Source: Reyranella sp. (GTDB taxonomy: Bacteria; Pseudomonadota; Alphaproteobacteria; Reyranellales; Reyranellaceae). From it: a stretch of DNA of 64,000 nucleotides. Below are positions 23,527 to 32,630 of this stretch, piece by piece. Under the pieces are notes generated by a model. That model made no database searches. It was not told the origin of the DNA and saw only the letters and a list, made by a program, of their open reading frames with translations. Made by a program: the position numbers and the translations under genes. The number at the start of each line of letters is the position of its first letter. The first letter of the stretch is position 1. The DNA is taken from NCBI RefSeq assembly GCF_004297405.1, contig NZ_SCVC01000003.1, positions 1 to 64,000 on the forward strand, given 5' to 3'.

Positions 23527-24744
23527 ATGAAGTTCGGCATCTTCTATGAACTGCAGTTGCCGCGGCCCTGGAACGAGGGCGACGAGCACAGGCTCTATCT
23601 CAATGCCCTGGAGCAGCTCGAACTGGCCGACCGTCTGGGCTACGACCATGCCTGGCAGGTCGAGCATCACTTCCTCGAAGAATATTCTCATTCGCCGGCG
23701 CCCGAGTCCTTTCTCGCGGCCGCCAGCCAGCGAACGAAGAAAATCCGCCTTGGCCACGGCATCTACCAGTTGACGACCAACCATCCCGCCCGGGTCGCCG
23801 AACGAGTCGCCACGCTTGATCTGCTGTCCAGTGGCCGTTGCGAGTTCGGCATGGGCGAAAGCGCGTCCATCACCGAACTGGAACCGTTCGGCGTCAACAT
23901 GGAGAACAAGCGCGAAGTCTTCGAGGAAGCGGTCCGCGCGATCCTCCCCATGTTCAAGGATGGCCCGAGCGAGCATCAGGGCAGGTATTTCAACATGCCG
24001 TTGCGCCATGTGATGCCCAAGCCGCTGCAGAAGCCGCACCCGCCGCTTTGGGTTGCCTGCTCCCAGCTCGAAACCCTGGCCAAGTGTGGTGAATGGGGTT
24101 TCGGAGCGCTCGGCTTCCAGTTTGTCTCGGCGGACGCCGCCCATGCCTGGGTGCATGCCTACTACAACGCCTTCGTGAAGCGGCAGAAGAAGCTCGCCGA
24201 CTACAGGACGAATCCGAATATTGCTCTCGTCTCGTTCTTCATGTGCGCGAAGACGGACGAAGAGGCACGTGAGCGTGCCGACGGCTGCACCTTCTTTCAA
24301 TTCGCGTTGCGCTTCTATGGGCAATCGGCAGGCCGTGCGAGACCGCCGGCCGGCTCAGTCAACATGTGGGACGAGTACAACAAGTGGAAGAAGGCCAATC
24401 CCGAAGCGCACGCCGCGGCGCTGCGCGGTGGCCTGATCGGGTCACCCGAGACAATCCGGCGCAAACTCCGCAAATTCCAGTCGTCGAATATCGATCAGGT
24501 CGTCCTTCTCAATCAGGCCGGCAGGAACACGCACGAGCACATCTGCGAATCCCTGGAGCTTTTTGGAAAGGAAGTGATGCCGGAATTCCAGGCGGCACAT
24601 CCCCAGCTCCTGAAGTGGAAGGAGCAGGTTCTGAACCGGGAAATCGAACTCGAAGAGATCGATACCTCTGCCTTCACGGATCGATATGGCGGGACCATGA
24701 AGGCCATTTCGCCAAGCACTGCGAAGGCCCAAGCCGCTGAGTGA
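23527..24744 (+). CDS. LLM class flavin-dependent oxidoreductase (luciferase-like)
   Basis: The 405-residue protein has the bacterial luciferase-like barrel: MKFGIFYELQLPRPW at the start, DHAWQVEHHFLEEYSHSPAPE, GHGIYQLTTNHPARVAERVATLDLLSSGR, and LPMFKDG, with the substrate-side segment KPHPPLWVACS. Members oxidise with reduced FMN (monooxygenation of alkanals, sulfonates or amines) or use F420. GGAGG lies 9 bases before ATG 23527; the longer open frame runs antisense to the acyl-CoA dehydrogenase gene. The next gene, an amino-acid-type binding protein, is 84 bases downstream. Confidence 0.93.
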   Translation: MKFGIFYELQLPRPWNEGDEHRLYLNALEQLELADRLGYDHAWQVEHHFLEEYSHSPAPESFLAAASQRTKKIRLGHGIYQLTTNHPARVAERVATLDLLSSGRCEFGMGESASITELEPFGVNMENKREVFEEAVRAILPMFKDGPSEHQGRYFNMPLRHVMPKPLQKPHPPLWVACSQLETLAKCGEWGFGALGFQFVSADAAHAWVHAYYNAFVKRQKKLADYRTNPNIALVSFFMCAKTDEEARERADGCTFFQFALRFYGQSAGRARPPAGSVNMWDEYNKWKKANPEAHAAALRGGLIGSPETIRRKLRKFQSSNIDQVVLLNQAGRNTHEHICESLELFGKEVMPEFQAAHPQLLKWKEQVLNREIELEEIDTSAFTDRYGGTMKAISPSTAKAQAAE

Positions 24745-24828
24745 CGGACATCATCCCGGTGGATGCCAGGCCTAGGACGGTCCGCTGAGGGTGCACGAGT
24801 AGTGGAGCGTTCCAATATGGAGGTATTC

Positions 24829-25695
24829 ATGACGACTCGTAGCAAGACGATCTTCTCAGCAGTCATTGCGATCGGCGTACTGATGGCTGGCGTAACGAAT
24901 GCCGGCACTCTTGACGATGTCCGGGCGAAGTCAGACATCCGCATCGCATACCGAGAGGATGCTCCGCCCTTTTCCTTCAAGCGAGATAATGCGAATCCGA
25001 CGGCCCCCGCAGGTTTCACGCTGGATCTCTGCCGATCCGTCGCGGCAAAGATCGGCAAGCAACTCGGGATCGCCGATCTCAAGCTAACGTACGTGCCCGT
25101 CACCTCCACCAACCGTTTCGAGGCGATCACCGACGGCAAGGCAGACTTGCTATGCGAAGCCACGACCCAGACACTCAAGCGGCGCGAGGCAGTTTCCTTC
25201 TCCCTTCCGACCTTCGTGGACGGCGCGACCTTCATCATTCGAGCCAATGGGCCGAAGGACATCAAGAGTCTCGAAGGCAAGAAAGTAGGTGTGCTGGCGA
25301 ACACCACGACGGAGGCTGATCTAAAGCGTGCTCTCGAGGCAGGCCGGATTAACGCCGAAGTTATCGTTGCCAAGACACACAAGGAAGGCATCGACGCGGT
25401 GGAGAAAGGATCAACCGCCGCCTACTACGGTGACCGTGGCATACTCACTTTCCTTCTTGTGCAAAGCGGGCCGCAGTCCGGGCTGATGATTGCGGACACC
25501 TATCTCAGCATGGAACGCTACGCGCTGGCCTTGCGACGCGGCGACGAGGATTTTCGTCTGGCTGTCGATCGCGCACTGAGTGAGATCTATCGCTCCGGCG
25601 AAATCGCCAAGATTTTCGCCGCTTCCTTCGGTCCAGCCGCGAAACCTTCTGAATCGCTGCTCGGAGTGTACATGATGTCTGCCTTGCCAGAATGA
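24829..25695 (+). CDS. Amino-acid ABC transporter substrate-binding protein (orphan)
   Basis: The 288-residue protein has a signal peptide (cleavage near VTNAG) and a family-3 solute-binding fold: IRIAYREDAPPFSF, GFTLDLCRSVAAKI, FEAITDGKADLLCEATTQT, FVDGATFIIR and a C-terminal ALSEIYRSGEIAKIF. It resembles glutamate/aspartate-type binders. No permease or ATPase gene is adjacent, so it is an orphan or serves a distant transporter. GGAGG precedes ATG 24829 by 5 bases. An inverted repeat follows at 25729. Confidence 0.9.
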   Translation: MTTRSKTIFSAVIAIGVLMAGVTNAGTLDDVRAKSDIRIAYREDAPPFSFKRDNANPTAPAGFTLDLCRSVAAKIGKQLGIADLKLTYVPVTSTNRFEAITDGKADLLCEATTQTLKRREAVSFSLPTFVDGATFIIRANGPKDIKSLEGKKVGVLANTTTEADLKRALEAGRINAEVIVAKTHKEGIDAVEKGSTAAYYGDRGILTFLLVQSGPQSGLMIADTYLSMERYALALRRGDEDFRLAVDRALSEIYRSGEIAKIFAASFGPAAKPSESLLGVYMMSALPE

Positions 25696-25728
25696 GTGCA
25701 GCAGGCAGGAATGCGGAGCAATGGCCGC

Positions 25729-25751
25729 TCGCCAGTTCTTATTGCTGGCGA
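25729..25751. terminator. Hairpin after the solute-binding protein gene
   Basis: TCGCCAG (25729-25735) and CTGGCGA (25745-25751) pair perfectly across a 9-nt loop in the gap between the convergent binding-protein gene and the small hypothetical gene. It has no T-run, so terminator activity is only suggested by position. Confidence 0.4.
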
Positions 25752-25771
25752 CTCCCAGGCCCCGATAGTGC

Positions 25772-26047
25772 CTAGAACGCACCTCCGGCGATCAGGTCGA
25801 ACCGCGACCGGAGCTCGTCGACCGTGGGGACACGATCAGCTTCGAGTTCGGGATACTCCTTTTCGAGTTCATGCCGATCGAACTCATCGAGGTGCAGGTC
25901 CGCAGCATTGTGGTCAGTCTCCAGAACATTGAGCGCATTGTGGAGATGAAACACCTGCCAGCGCGCGGGCATCTCGTGACGCGCCGCTTCCAACTTTGCC
26001 AACCGGTCTCCGAAGCGTTCAAAGACCTTCTTGCGATCGTCCGACAT
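25772..26047 (-). CDS. Conserved hypothetical small acidic protein
   Basis: The 91-residue product (MSDDRKKVFERFGDRL...) is helical and charged, with a centre rich in His, Asp and Leu (HLHNALNVLETDHNAADLHLDEFDRHELEKEYPELE). ATG 26047 is backed by GGGAGG five bases upstream; an in-frame upstream start at 26077 is less likely. There is no signal peptide or membrane segment. I do not recognise a family and its neighbours give no clear hint. Confidence 0.65.
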   Translation of the reverse strand: MSDDRKKVFERFGDRLAKLEAARHEMPARWQVFHLHNALNVLETDHNAADLHLDEFDRHELEKEYPELEADRVPTVDELRSRFDLIAGGAF

Positions 26048-26187
26048 TGTGCCCTCCCGAAGCCTCTGATCGCTCACTGTAGCTGGATGGCTTTAGTCCA
26101 CAAGGGCAGGCCCAATGACAGTGACGCAGCAGGCCGTTCGTGCCACCCTGAAGGCAAGGAATATCCAAATCTCACCGGGAGGGAACA

Positions 26188-26307
26188 ATGCTGCACGAGC
26201 TTGGCGCTTGGCTCCGCATCATTGCGGCCGCAAGTGCAATCCTGGCGATTGTCGGATTGGTCATCACCGCGGGTGGCCCCGTGTTGGAGCTTGTAGCGCT
26301 CCGTTAA
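26188..26307 (+). CDS. Small single-span membrane protein, 39 residues
   Basis: ATG 26188 is preceded by a strong ribosome binding site (GGGAGG, 6 bases upstream) and opens 39 codons ending in TAA 26305-26307. The product starts MLHELGAWLRII and continues into a hydrophobic span of about 20 residues (AAASAILAIVGLVITAGG) followed by PVLELVALR. It is too short for usual gene calling. The combination of ribosome binding site and coherent transmembrane segment supports it, but homologues are not known to me. Confidence 0.45.
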   Translation: MLHELGAWLRIIAAASAILAIVGLVITAGGPVLELVALR

Positions 26308-26454
26308 GCGACGTCTCATCTCGCAACGGCACAATCGAATCGACAACGACAAGTGAACGGGAAGCTGGTCCTCCCTGCAAGGACTGCGCCTTCCCGTCCA
26401 GATCTGGTGCCATGTCTCGTTCGTGCCAAGAGACGATCGAGGTGCCCACCGGCA

Positions 26455-27165
26455 TCAATGCGGTTTGGCGGCTGGCAATGCCGGCAGCGGCTCGAGGCCC
26501 TGCGGCTGGCCAACGGTCAGCGACGTCACATAGTTGATGACATCGTAGGCTTCCTCGCCGCGCTTGCCCGGAGTCTTGTCGGCGTGCTGGACCTCGAAGA
26601 CATAGGGACCACGCCACGGCAAGCCGACGGTGAATTCGCCATCGTCGCCGGTGTAAAGCTCACGCCCCCAGCCCGCATTGGTGACCACCGAGACCTTGGT
26701 CTTGGCGAGCGGCTTGCCCTTGAACACCACCTTGAACTTGTCGCCGCCGGCCGGAACGATATCCAGCGCCAGCAGCGGCGTGCGTGCAGCTCGATCCGGT
26801 ACGATCCGCGCCGCGGGGAGATAGATCGAACGCGTGGTCGTGCCGTCCTTGGTGCGCACAAAGACCGGATAGCGCACATCCTCGACAACAACGCTGTCCG
26901 ATCCGTCGACCTTGCCCGACACGGTAAAGCCATCCGCCTTTTTCTCGACCGTGAGGGGTCGCTCGCCTGCTGCTGACGTAGCCTTGGCCTGCGGTTGCAG
27001 CTTGTCGAGCGCGCCCGGCGATGCCTCACGCAAATTCTCGCCGAACTCGCCGAAATAGAGGCGCACGCCCTGCCCGGTCTGCTCCAGCCACAGGTGATGG
27101 GCGAATGCAGAACTGGCTCCCAGACAGAAAGTCAGGGCGATCGCAAAACGCAGTATGATCTTCAT
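26455..27165 (-). CDS. DUF4198 periplasmic protein in iron-uptake operon
   Basis: The 236-residue product has a signal peptide (cleavage near SSAFAHH) and the DUF4198 pattern LYFGEFGENLREASPG, PLLALDIVPAGGDKF, GKPLAKTKVSVVTNAGW and DDGEFTVGLPWRGPYVFEV. It is a paralogue of 8398-9105. Its ATG overlaps the stop of the PepSY gene (ATGA), placing it last in the operon that also holds the TonB receptor. A periplasmic part in metal handling is inferred from context. Confidence 0.88.
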   Translation of the reverse strand: MKIILRFAIALTFCLGASSAFAHHLWLEQTGQGVRLYFGEFGENLREASPGALDKLQPQAKATSAAGERPLTVEKKADGFTVSGKVDGSDSVVVEDVRYPVFVRTKDGTTTRSIYLPAARIVPDRAARTPLLALDIVPAGGDKFKVVFKGKPLAKTKVSVVTNAGWGRELYTGDDGEFTVGLPWRGPYVFEVQHADKTPGKRGEEAYDVINYVTSLTVGQPQGLEPLPALPAAKPH

Positions 27166-28715
27166 GAGGTCACTCCTCTTTGATGAACGAGATTGGTGGG
27201 ATTGGTAGCGGCCTTGCGACGTTGCAGCCGGCGCGCGGTCACGGCCGCGACGATAGCGCCGACCAGCAGCACCAGATCCATGCCAGCGACGGCCCACTTG
27301 CCTTGCGCAATACTCCGCGCGAGATGGTCGCCAGTGGTCAGGGCATTCAACAGAACCGCAGTCATCGCCGACGCAGCCGCGATCCAGCAAAGGTCGATCC
27401 AGGCCCGCCCCGGCCGCAGCCAGGCGTGGGCAAAGGTTGCTACCCAGACGATGAAGAAGGCCCAGATCTCCAGCTCGTAGCGCTGGCCGCCGAGCAGCGT
27501 TGCGCCCGAGGGCAGCAATCGGTTGGCAATAAGGAAAGCCAACGTGGCCACGACCATGCCAGCCGTGCTGCCGGTCGCCAGACCCTCGACGAACTTCACA
27601 CCGCCCAGGCCGGCGGCGTCGTGTGCCTTACGGCGCGATTCGACCCAGAACAGAAAGCCGGTGGCGATCAGCACGCATCCGAGCACGCCCAACAGGAAAT
27701 AGACCCAGCGCAAAGTCCAGTGCCGGAACTGCACGAAATGCAGCCCGGTCAGATATTGCTGGATCCCCGTCACTTGCGGCGTCGTGCTTCGGTGCAACAC
27801 GGCACCGGTAGCGGCATCGAAGTAGAAGGGATCGGTGCGCATCGCCACTTCGGCCTCGATGGACGGCCGCACCTCGACAAAGGCGTTAGCGTCACCTTCG
27901 TGGTAGATGCGGATGAAATAGGGTCCCAGCCCGCCCCACGCGCGCCTGGCCGTGTCGGCCATTGCGTCGAGCGACGCCACGGGACCGCCCGGCTTGTCGA
28001 ACTTCGGTCGGAAGTAAGAATCGAAGGCCTCGGTGAAATAGGCTTGCTGCTTCCCGTTGAAACCGGCCATCCAACCCGACGGAAAGTAGGTCGCCGCAAA
28101 GATCGTCAGGCCGGAGAAGGCCATGACGACATAGAAGATGAAGCCGAGCGTGCCGGCGGTATTGTGGATGTCGAGAATCAGTCGCTGCGGCTGGCGTGAT
28201 CGCCGGAGCGTGAAGAAATCGGCGAAGATCTTGCGGTGGATGATCACGCCGGAAACGCAGAGCGCCAGCATCGCCATGCCGGCGAGGCCAACCAGCCACA
28301 GGCCAATATTCCAACTGCTGATATGCAGTGTGTAGTGGAACGGGAAGAAGAACCGCGTGGCTGCCCAGGTTTCCGCATCGGGCAACAGCTTGAGGCCGGC
28401 GGGATCGAAGAACTTGCGATCGAAGCCGGTCGGGGTGCGGTAGGCGATCCATACGAAGGGATCACGTTGCGTCGGCATGATCATCGCCCAAGGGGCGTTT
28501 CTCGCTGGCAGTTTGGCTACTTCGACGAGCAGGGCATCGGCCGAAACTGGTTCTCCCGAGTAGACGAGCCGCGTCTGCGGGATCATCCAGCGATCGATCT
28601 CCTTGTCGAAGACGCAGATCGTCCCCGTCCAGAAGACGACGAACAGTAACGGCCCCAGGACGACGCCCGTCCAAGTGTGAAGCCAGTTCAACGATTGTCG
28701 AAACGTCTGCTCCAT
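27162..28715 (-). CDS. PepSY-associated transmembrane protein
   Basis: The 517-residue inner-membrane protein has an N-terminal PepSY_TM start (LNWLHTWTGVVLGPLLFVVF), a periplasmic PepSY-like part, HYTLHISSWNIGLWLVGLAG, VSGVIIHRKIF and further spans to the C terminus. Relatives are encoded with siderophore receptors and some act as ferric-siderophore reductases, with paired histidines in the spans (HTW, HYTLH, HRK, HN) that could hold haem. It lies between a small membrane protein and DUF4198 in the iron operon. The gene cut at the right edge of the window (63716-64000) encodes a paralogue. Confidence 0.88.
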   Translation of the reverse strand: MEQTFRQSLNWLHTWTGVVLGPLLFVVFWTGTICVFDKEIDRWMIPQTRLVYSGEPVSADALLVEVAKLPARNAPWAMIMPTQRDPFVWIAYRTPTGFDRKFFDPAGLKLLPDAETWAATRFFFPFHYTLHISSWNIGLWLVGLAGMAMLALCVSGVIIHRKIFADFFTLRRSRQPQRLILDIHNTAGTLGFIFYVVMAFSGLTIFAATYFPSGWMAGFNGKQQAYFTEAFDSYFRPKFDKPGGPVASLDAMADTARRAWGGLGPYFIRIYHEGDANAFVEVRPSIEAEVAMRTDPFYFDAATGAVLHRSTTPQVTGIQQYLTGLHFVQFRHWTLRWVYFLLGVLGCVLIATGFLFWVESRRKAHDAAGLGGVKFVEGLATGSTAGMVVATLAFLIANRLLPSGATLLGGQRYELEIWAFFIVWVATFAHAWLRPGRAWIDLCWIAAASAMTAVLLNALTTGDHLARSIAQGKWAVAGMDLVLLVGAIVAAVTARRLQRRKAATNPTNLVHQRGVTS

Positions 28716-28716
28716 G

Positions 28717-29031
28717 TCAGGCCTTCGCCGAGAGGCTGATCAGAGCCGCTACCGCTGCGCCGCCGGCGGTAAGCGCCAACAGCGTCACGATCAGCAGGAT
28801 CAGGCGTCGTTCCGCGGCGGCCCACAGTGCGAGGGCGAGATAAATCAGGAAGCCCAGGATGCCGCAGAGCGTGAGGGCATCGCTTCGCGCCACACCGAGC
28901 AAAGGCAAAGTCACTGCGCCCGCGGCGACGAGCGCGGAGGCTGCCGCATAGCTGCCGACGACGATCGCCAGCACGCGCAGAACCACTCGACCGGCGCCGA
29001 CGGGTGCGGAAGGAGAGGTTTCGCGGACCAT
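28717..29031 (-). CDS. Small membrane protein, DUF3649-like
   Basis: The 104-residue product has about three hydrophobic segments (VLAIVVGSYAAASALVAAGAVTL, ALTLCGILGFLIYLALALWAA, LILLIVTLLALTAGGAAVAAL). Sequence pattern and position between a TonB receptor and a PepSY protein match the DUF3649 family of iron-uptake-associated proteins. It ends one base before the PepSY start codon, so the genes are co-transcribed. The exact DUF assignment is tentative. Confidence 0.7.
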   Translation of the reverse strand: MVRETSPSAPVGAGRVVLRVLAIVVGSYAAASALVAAGAVTLPLLGVARSDALTLCGILGFLIYLALALWAAAERRLILLIVTLLALTAGGAAVAALISLSAKA

Positions 29032-29038
29032 CCCGTCT

Positions 29039-31459
29039 CTAGAAGTCGGCGGTCAACGACAGCATGAAGGTGCGCGGCTGGTTCTGGGCGAAGAACGCCG
29101 TCGTCGCGACCCAATAGTTGGCATCGAAGAGATTGATGACGTTGGCACGCAGCGAAATCGGCTTGCCGTCGGCGCGCTCGAAGGTATAGCGCAGGCCGGC
29201 ATCGAAGCGCGTCCAGGGTGGCGCCGCCTGTGTGTTGGCAGGATTGAGATAGACTTGGCCGTTGTAGACGACGCGGCCCGAGATCCCGAGCCCCTTGACG
29301 TAGGGTGTATCCCAGTCGAGGCCCGCGGCGACCTGGAAGGGCGCCGTGCCGACGGCAGTGTTGCCGTTGTTCAGGCCGCCGGCCGTGCTGGTGAGCTTCG
29401 CGTCAAGCAGGGTGAAACCGCCCAGGAACTTGAGGCCCGGCAGCGGCTCGCCGAAGGCGACGAATTCGATACCACGATTGCGCTGCTGACCGTCGGTCAC
29501 CAGCGTGTTGGTCGAAATGTCGGTGAAAGAGCTCGGCAGGGTGATCTGGAAAGCGCTGAGGGTCGCGCCGAAAGTCCCGAAATCGGCCTTCACGCCGACC
29601 TCGAACTGGTTGGTCACGAACGGTGGAAAGGTCTGGCCGGCATTGGTGAGGCCTGCCCCCGCCGTTGGCCCCTGCTGCAGCGCCTGAATGTAATTGCCGT
29701 AGATCATGATCTCCTTGGTCGGCTTGACGACGAAGGAGACCGAGGGCGAGACGACGGTTTGGTCGGCGCCGTTGGCCGGCAGGCCGCTCGGGAGATAGTT
29801 CGCCGACTGCAACCGCTGCAGACGCGCGCCACCGATGATCTGCACGCGATCGTCGGCGAACGAAATCGCGTCGACGAGGCCGACGCTGGTGTAGAGCGAG
29901 TCTGACGTCAGCGGTGTGGAAGCGTTCAGGCCGGTCAGCATGGGAGCCGGCAGGAAAGTCGGATTGTAGATGTTCGAGTTCGACGGGATCGCCAGCGGAT
30001 TGTTCAGCGAGTAGTTCATCGTCTTGAGATAGTCGCCGACCAGCGCGGCTTCATGCTTTACCGGACCGGTGCGGAACGTGGCGCGGGCGCCGACCTCCGC
30101 CGACAGCACCTCGGCCATCGAGCGAAACTGTCCGGCCCCCAGGGTCGTCGTGTTACCGTTGTAGTTGACGATGTTCTGGTTGAGGAACACCGACGTCGTG
30201 TTGCTGCGCCTGCCGCCGACCTTGATGAAGCCGGTGAGGCCCGGGGTGATGTCGTGCTCGAAGCGCAGGGCGCCGTAGAGATCGTTTGCCTGCAGGCGCT
30301 CCCAGGGCTGGTAGGAGCTGTTGTGGGCGTTGGGCGCGGGCGGAAGCGGCACGCCCGCCGCGAGGAAGATGCTGCCCTGGAAGCCGCCGATGTTGCGCAT
30401 CTGGTAACCAATGTCGGCGTCGATCCGGGTATCGTCGCTGCGGAAATCGAGGCCCAGAGTCAGCGCGAGGCGCTCGGCGGTCTGATTGTTCACCGACGTC
30501 TCGCCGTTGATGTAGGTCGCATTGGCCCGGACGCCGAGCGCATTGTCCGGACCGAAGCGGCGCCCGACATCCGCCGTGCCGCCGACCTGCCCATCGGAAA
30601 GATAGAGCGCGGATAACTGGGTGATCGGCGTGTCCGTCGCGCGCTTCGGCACGAGATTGACGGTGCCGCCGACGGCGCTGGGCAGCGCACCGTTCAGGAA
30701 GGCCGTCGGACCACGGAAGACCTCGACGCGTTCGACGCCGGTCGTGTCGACCTGACCGGGAACGATGCCGTAGATGCCGCCCAGGCCGTAGTTGGGATTC
30801 TGCACCAGGATGCCGCGGATCATCACGCGATCGTCGAAGACGTTGCCGTTGGGCCAGCCCAGGCGAACCGTCGGGTCGCCAGCCAGCACGTCGGTCAGGG
30901 TACGGGCCTGCTGACTCTGGATGTACTTGTCGGTGTAGACAGTCTCGCTGAACGGCGAGTCCATATAGTCGCGGTTGCCGAGCAGGCCGACCTTGCCGCC
31001 GCGCGCCACCTCGCCGCCGGCATAGACGGGAGGCAGGTTGCCGATCTCGGCCTGTGGCGGCGGCGGCGTGTTGGCCTGCACGCGCACCGGATCGAGCTGC
31101 ATGGCCCCCGACGCACCGCTTGCCGCGCCAGGGCGTTCGAGGGTCACCGTCGTGGCGTTGGTGAAGCGATAAACAATGCCCGTGCCGGCCAGCAGGGCAT
31201 TCAGCGCCTCGACCGGGGTCAGGGTGCCGGAAACGCCCGCGGTCGACTGGCCACGTACCAGGGCGGCGTCGACGCTGACCTGCAGGCCGGACTGGCGCCC
31301 GAAGGCGGTAAGGCCGTCCGCCAGCGGCTGTGGTGGGATGTTGAATGTCCGGGACTGGGCGGAGGGTGTCTGTGCCAGCACCGCCATTGGGCTTGCCGCC
31401 GTCACGACTGTCGCCCCGATCGCCGCCGCCAGAACCTTCGACCAATACGCCTTCGCCAT
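29039..31459 (-). CDS. TonB-dependent siderophore receptor with signalling (STN) domain
   Basis: The 806-residue outer-membrane protein has a signal peptide (cleavage near AVLAQ), an STN domain (RTFNIPPQPLADGLTAFGRQSGLQVSVDA... to about residue 110), a plug (SQQARTLTDVLAGDPTVRLG; GVERVEVFRGPTAFLNG) and a C-terminal barrel ending in an aromatic strand (RTFMLSLTADF). It resembles FpvA/FhuE-type ferric-siderophore transducers. The STN domain would signal to the adjacent FecR-like protein and ECF sigma factor. ATG 31459 is used; MVFGVLV upstream is unlikely. Confidence 0.93.
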   Translation of the reverse strand: MAKAYWSKVLAAAIGATVVTAASPMAVLAQTPSAQSRTFNIPPQPLADGLTAFGRQSGLQVSVDAALVRGQSTAGVSGTLTPVEALNALLAGTGIVYRFTNATTVTLERPGAASGASGAMQLDPVRVQANTPPPPQAEIGNLPPVYAGGEVARGGKVGLLGNRDYMDSPFSETVYTDKYIQSQQARTLTDVLAGDPTVRLGWPNGNVFDDRVMIRGILVQNPNYGLGGIYGIVPGQVDTTGVERVEVFRGPTAFLNGALPSAVGGTVNLVPKRATDTPITQLSALYLSDGQVGGTADVGRRFGPDNALGVRANATYINGETSVNNQTAERLALTLGLDFRSDDTRIDADIGYQMRNIGGFQGSIFLAAGVPLPPAPNAHNSSYQPWERLQANDLYGALRFEHDITPGLTGFIKVGGRRSNTTSVFLNQNIVNYNGNTTTLGAGQFRSMAEVLSAEVGARATFRTGPVKHEAALVGDYLKTMNYSLNNPLAIPSNSNIYNPTFLPAPMLTGLNASTPLTSDSLYTSVGLVDAISFADDRVQIIGGARLQRLQSANYLPSGLPANGADQTVVSPSVSFVVKPTKEIMIYGNYIQALQQGPTAGAGLTNAGQTFPPFVTNQFEVGVKADFGTFGATLSAFQITLPSSFTDISTNTLVTDGQQRNRGIEFVAFGEPLPGLKFLGGFTLLDAKLTSTAGGLNNGNTAVGTAPFQVAAGLDWDTPYVKGLGISGRVVYNGQVYLNPANTQAAPPWTRFDAGLRYTFERADGKPISLRANVINLFDANYWVATTAFFAQNQPRTFMLSLTADF

Positions 31460-31528
31460 GACCAGGACCCCGAAAACCACGCAGTGAACTGGGGTATCGC
31501 CTCATAGTGCGAATGCGACTTAAGCTCA

Positions 31529-31540
31529 CCCCTGCCTAGT
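31529..31540 (-). promoter_or_regulatory. Shared element upstream of the TonB receptor gene
   Basis: On the minus strand ACTAGGCAGGGG lies 70 bases before the receptor start codon. Nearly the same sequence, ACTAGGCAAGGG, lies 74 bases before the sigma-factor start codon (33217-33228). The matching distances suggest a common promoter or activator element in this iron regulon. Confidence 0.4.
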
Positions 31541-31575
31541 CAACGAATGGGGTCAGAAAATTTTCAGTCGAAGGT

Positions 31576-32553
31576 TCAGCGCGACAAAACCACGAGCCAG
31601 GGCGTCATCTGCCGAACAGTAGCCGCATGGGCACTGGCCACCGCCCGCAGAGCTGCAGAAGGGTCGGAAAGATTGTAGACGCCGGTCACCCGCTCCCGAG
31701 CCAGCCCCTCGTCGGCAATGACCACGGCGCCGCGATGGTAGCGCCTCAGTTCTTCGACGATGTCCGCGACAGACCGATCGCGCGCGACGATCTGGCCGCT
31801 CAGCCAGGCCGCGACCTCGTCCGGCGCGCCATGCCCGCGCCTCACCTGCCCTGCCGGGCCGACGCGCAGCGTGTCGCCCGCCATGAGTTCTTCGAGGATC
31901 GGTGGCGTTGCCGCCTCGAATGCCACACGCACGATGCCCGAGCGAACCGCCACCTCCGTGTTGCCCGCCGCCCAGCGCACATCAAAGGCGGTACCCACGA
32001 CCGTTGTTCGCACCTCGCCGCTTTGCACCACGAAAGGTCGGCTGGCGTCCGGCACCACCTCGAAGAAAGCCTCACCCTTCAGGAGATGAACGCGCCGCAC
32101 GCCGGTTTCAAAGGCAACATCGATTGCACTAGCTGGTCCGAGTTGCACCGTGCTGCCGTCCTCGAGACGCAACGACCTGATCTCGGCAGTCGTCGTCGCG
32201 TGCGACGCTTGAAGCTGCAGCAAAACACCAGGCGCAAAAACCAGGATCAGACACGCCGCGACCATCGACAGGGCGCTAGCCAAAACCAACTGACGCGGCC
32301 CGCGGCGTACTCGATTCGCGGCCAAATCAACAATCTGCGACTGCTGTTTCAGCAAGGCAGGCTGTGCCCGACCAATGAGACCATCGAGGTGGCGCGTCTC
32401 CTCCCAAGCGGCTTCATGCGCCGGATCAGCGGCGATCCAGGCCTCGAAACGAGCGCACAACGCCGCATCGTCCGGGTCCTCGCGCAGAGCGATAAGCCAG
32501 TCCGTCGCTTCCCTCGACGCGCGTCGATCCGCGCTATCGCCTGCTACCGCCAT
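31576..32553 (-). CDS. FecR family anti-sigma/sigma regulator
   Basis: The 325-residue protein has the FecR layout: an N-terminal cytoplasmic part (ASREATDWLIALREDPDDAALCARFEAWIAADPAHEAAW), one membrane span (LVLASALSMVAACLILVF, residues 90-108), and the periplasmic FecR domain (LRLEDGSTVQLGPASAIDVAF, RRVHLLKGEAFFEV, TTVVGTAFDVR). It relays the signal from the STN domain of the receptor to the ECF sigma factor. Gene order sigma factor, FecR, receptor on one strand is standard for cell-surface signalling. Confidence 0.95.
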   Translation of the reverse strand: MAVAGDSADRRASREATDWLIALREDPDDAALCARFEAWIAADPAHEAAWEETRHLDGLIGRAQPALLKQQSQIVDLAANRVRRGPRQLVLASALSMVAACLILVFAPGVLLQLQASHATTTAEIRSLRLEDGSTVQLGPASAIDVAFETGVRRVHLLKGEAFFEVVPDASRPFVVQSGEVRTTVVGTAFDVRWAAGNTEVAVRSGIVRVAFEAATPPILEELMAGDTLRVGPAGQVRRGHGAPDEVAAWLSGQIVARDRSVADIVEELRRYHRGAVVIADEGLARERVTGVYNLSDPSAALRAVASAHAATVRQMTPWLVVLSR

Positions 32554-32630
32554 CCCACTCCACAGCCACCCAAGACGGGGGCTCCTCTTGAATAGACGTT
32601 CCGGTATGGCAGTTTTTCAGCGACAGATAG

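Noticed and set aside
26115..26537. 140-codon plus-strand frame over the small gene and the DUF4198 end
   Set aside because: It is antisense to DUF4198 in its second half and contains a ribosome binding site for another frame. The 39-codon frame at 26188 is the better candidate.
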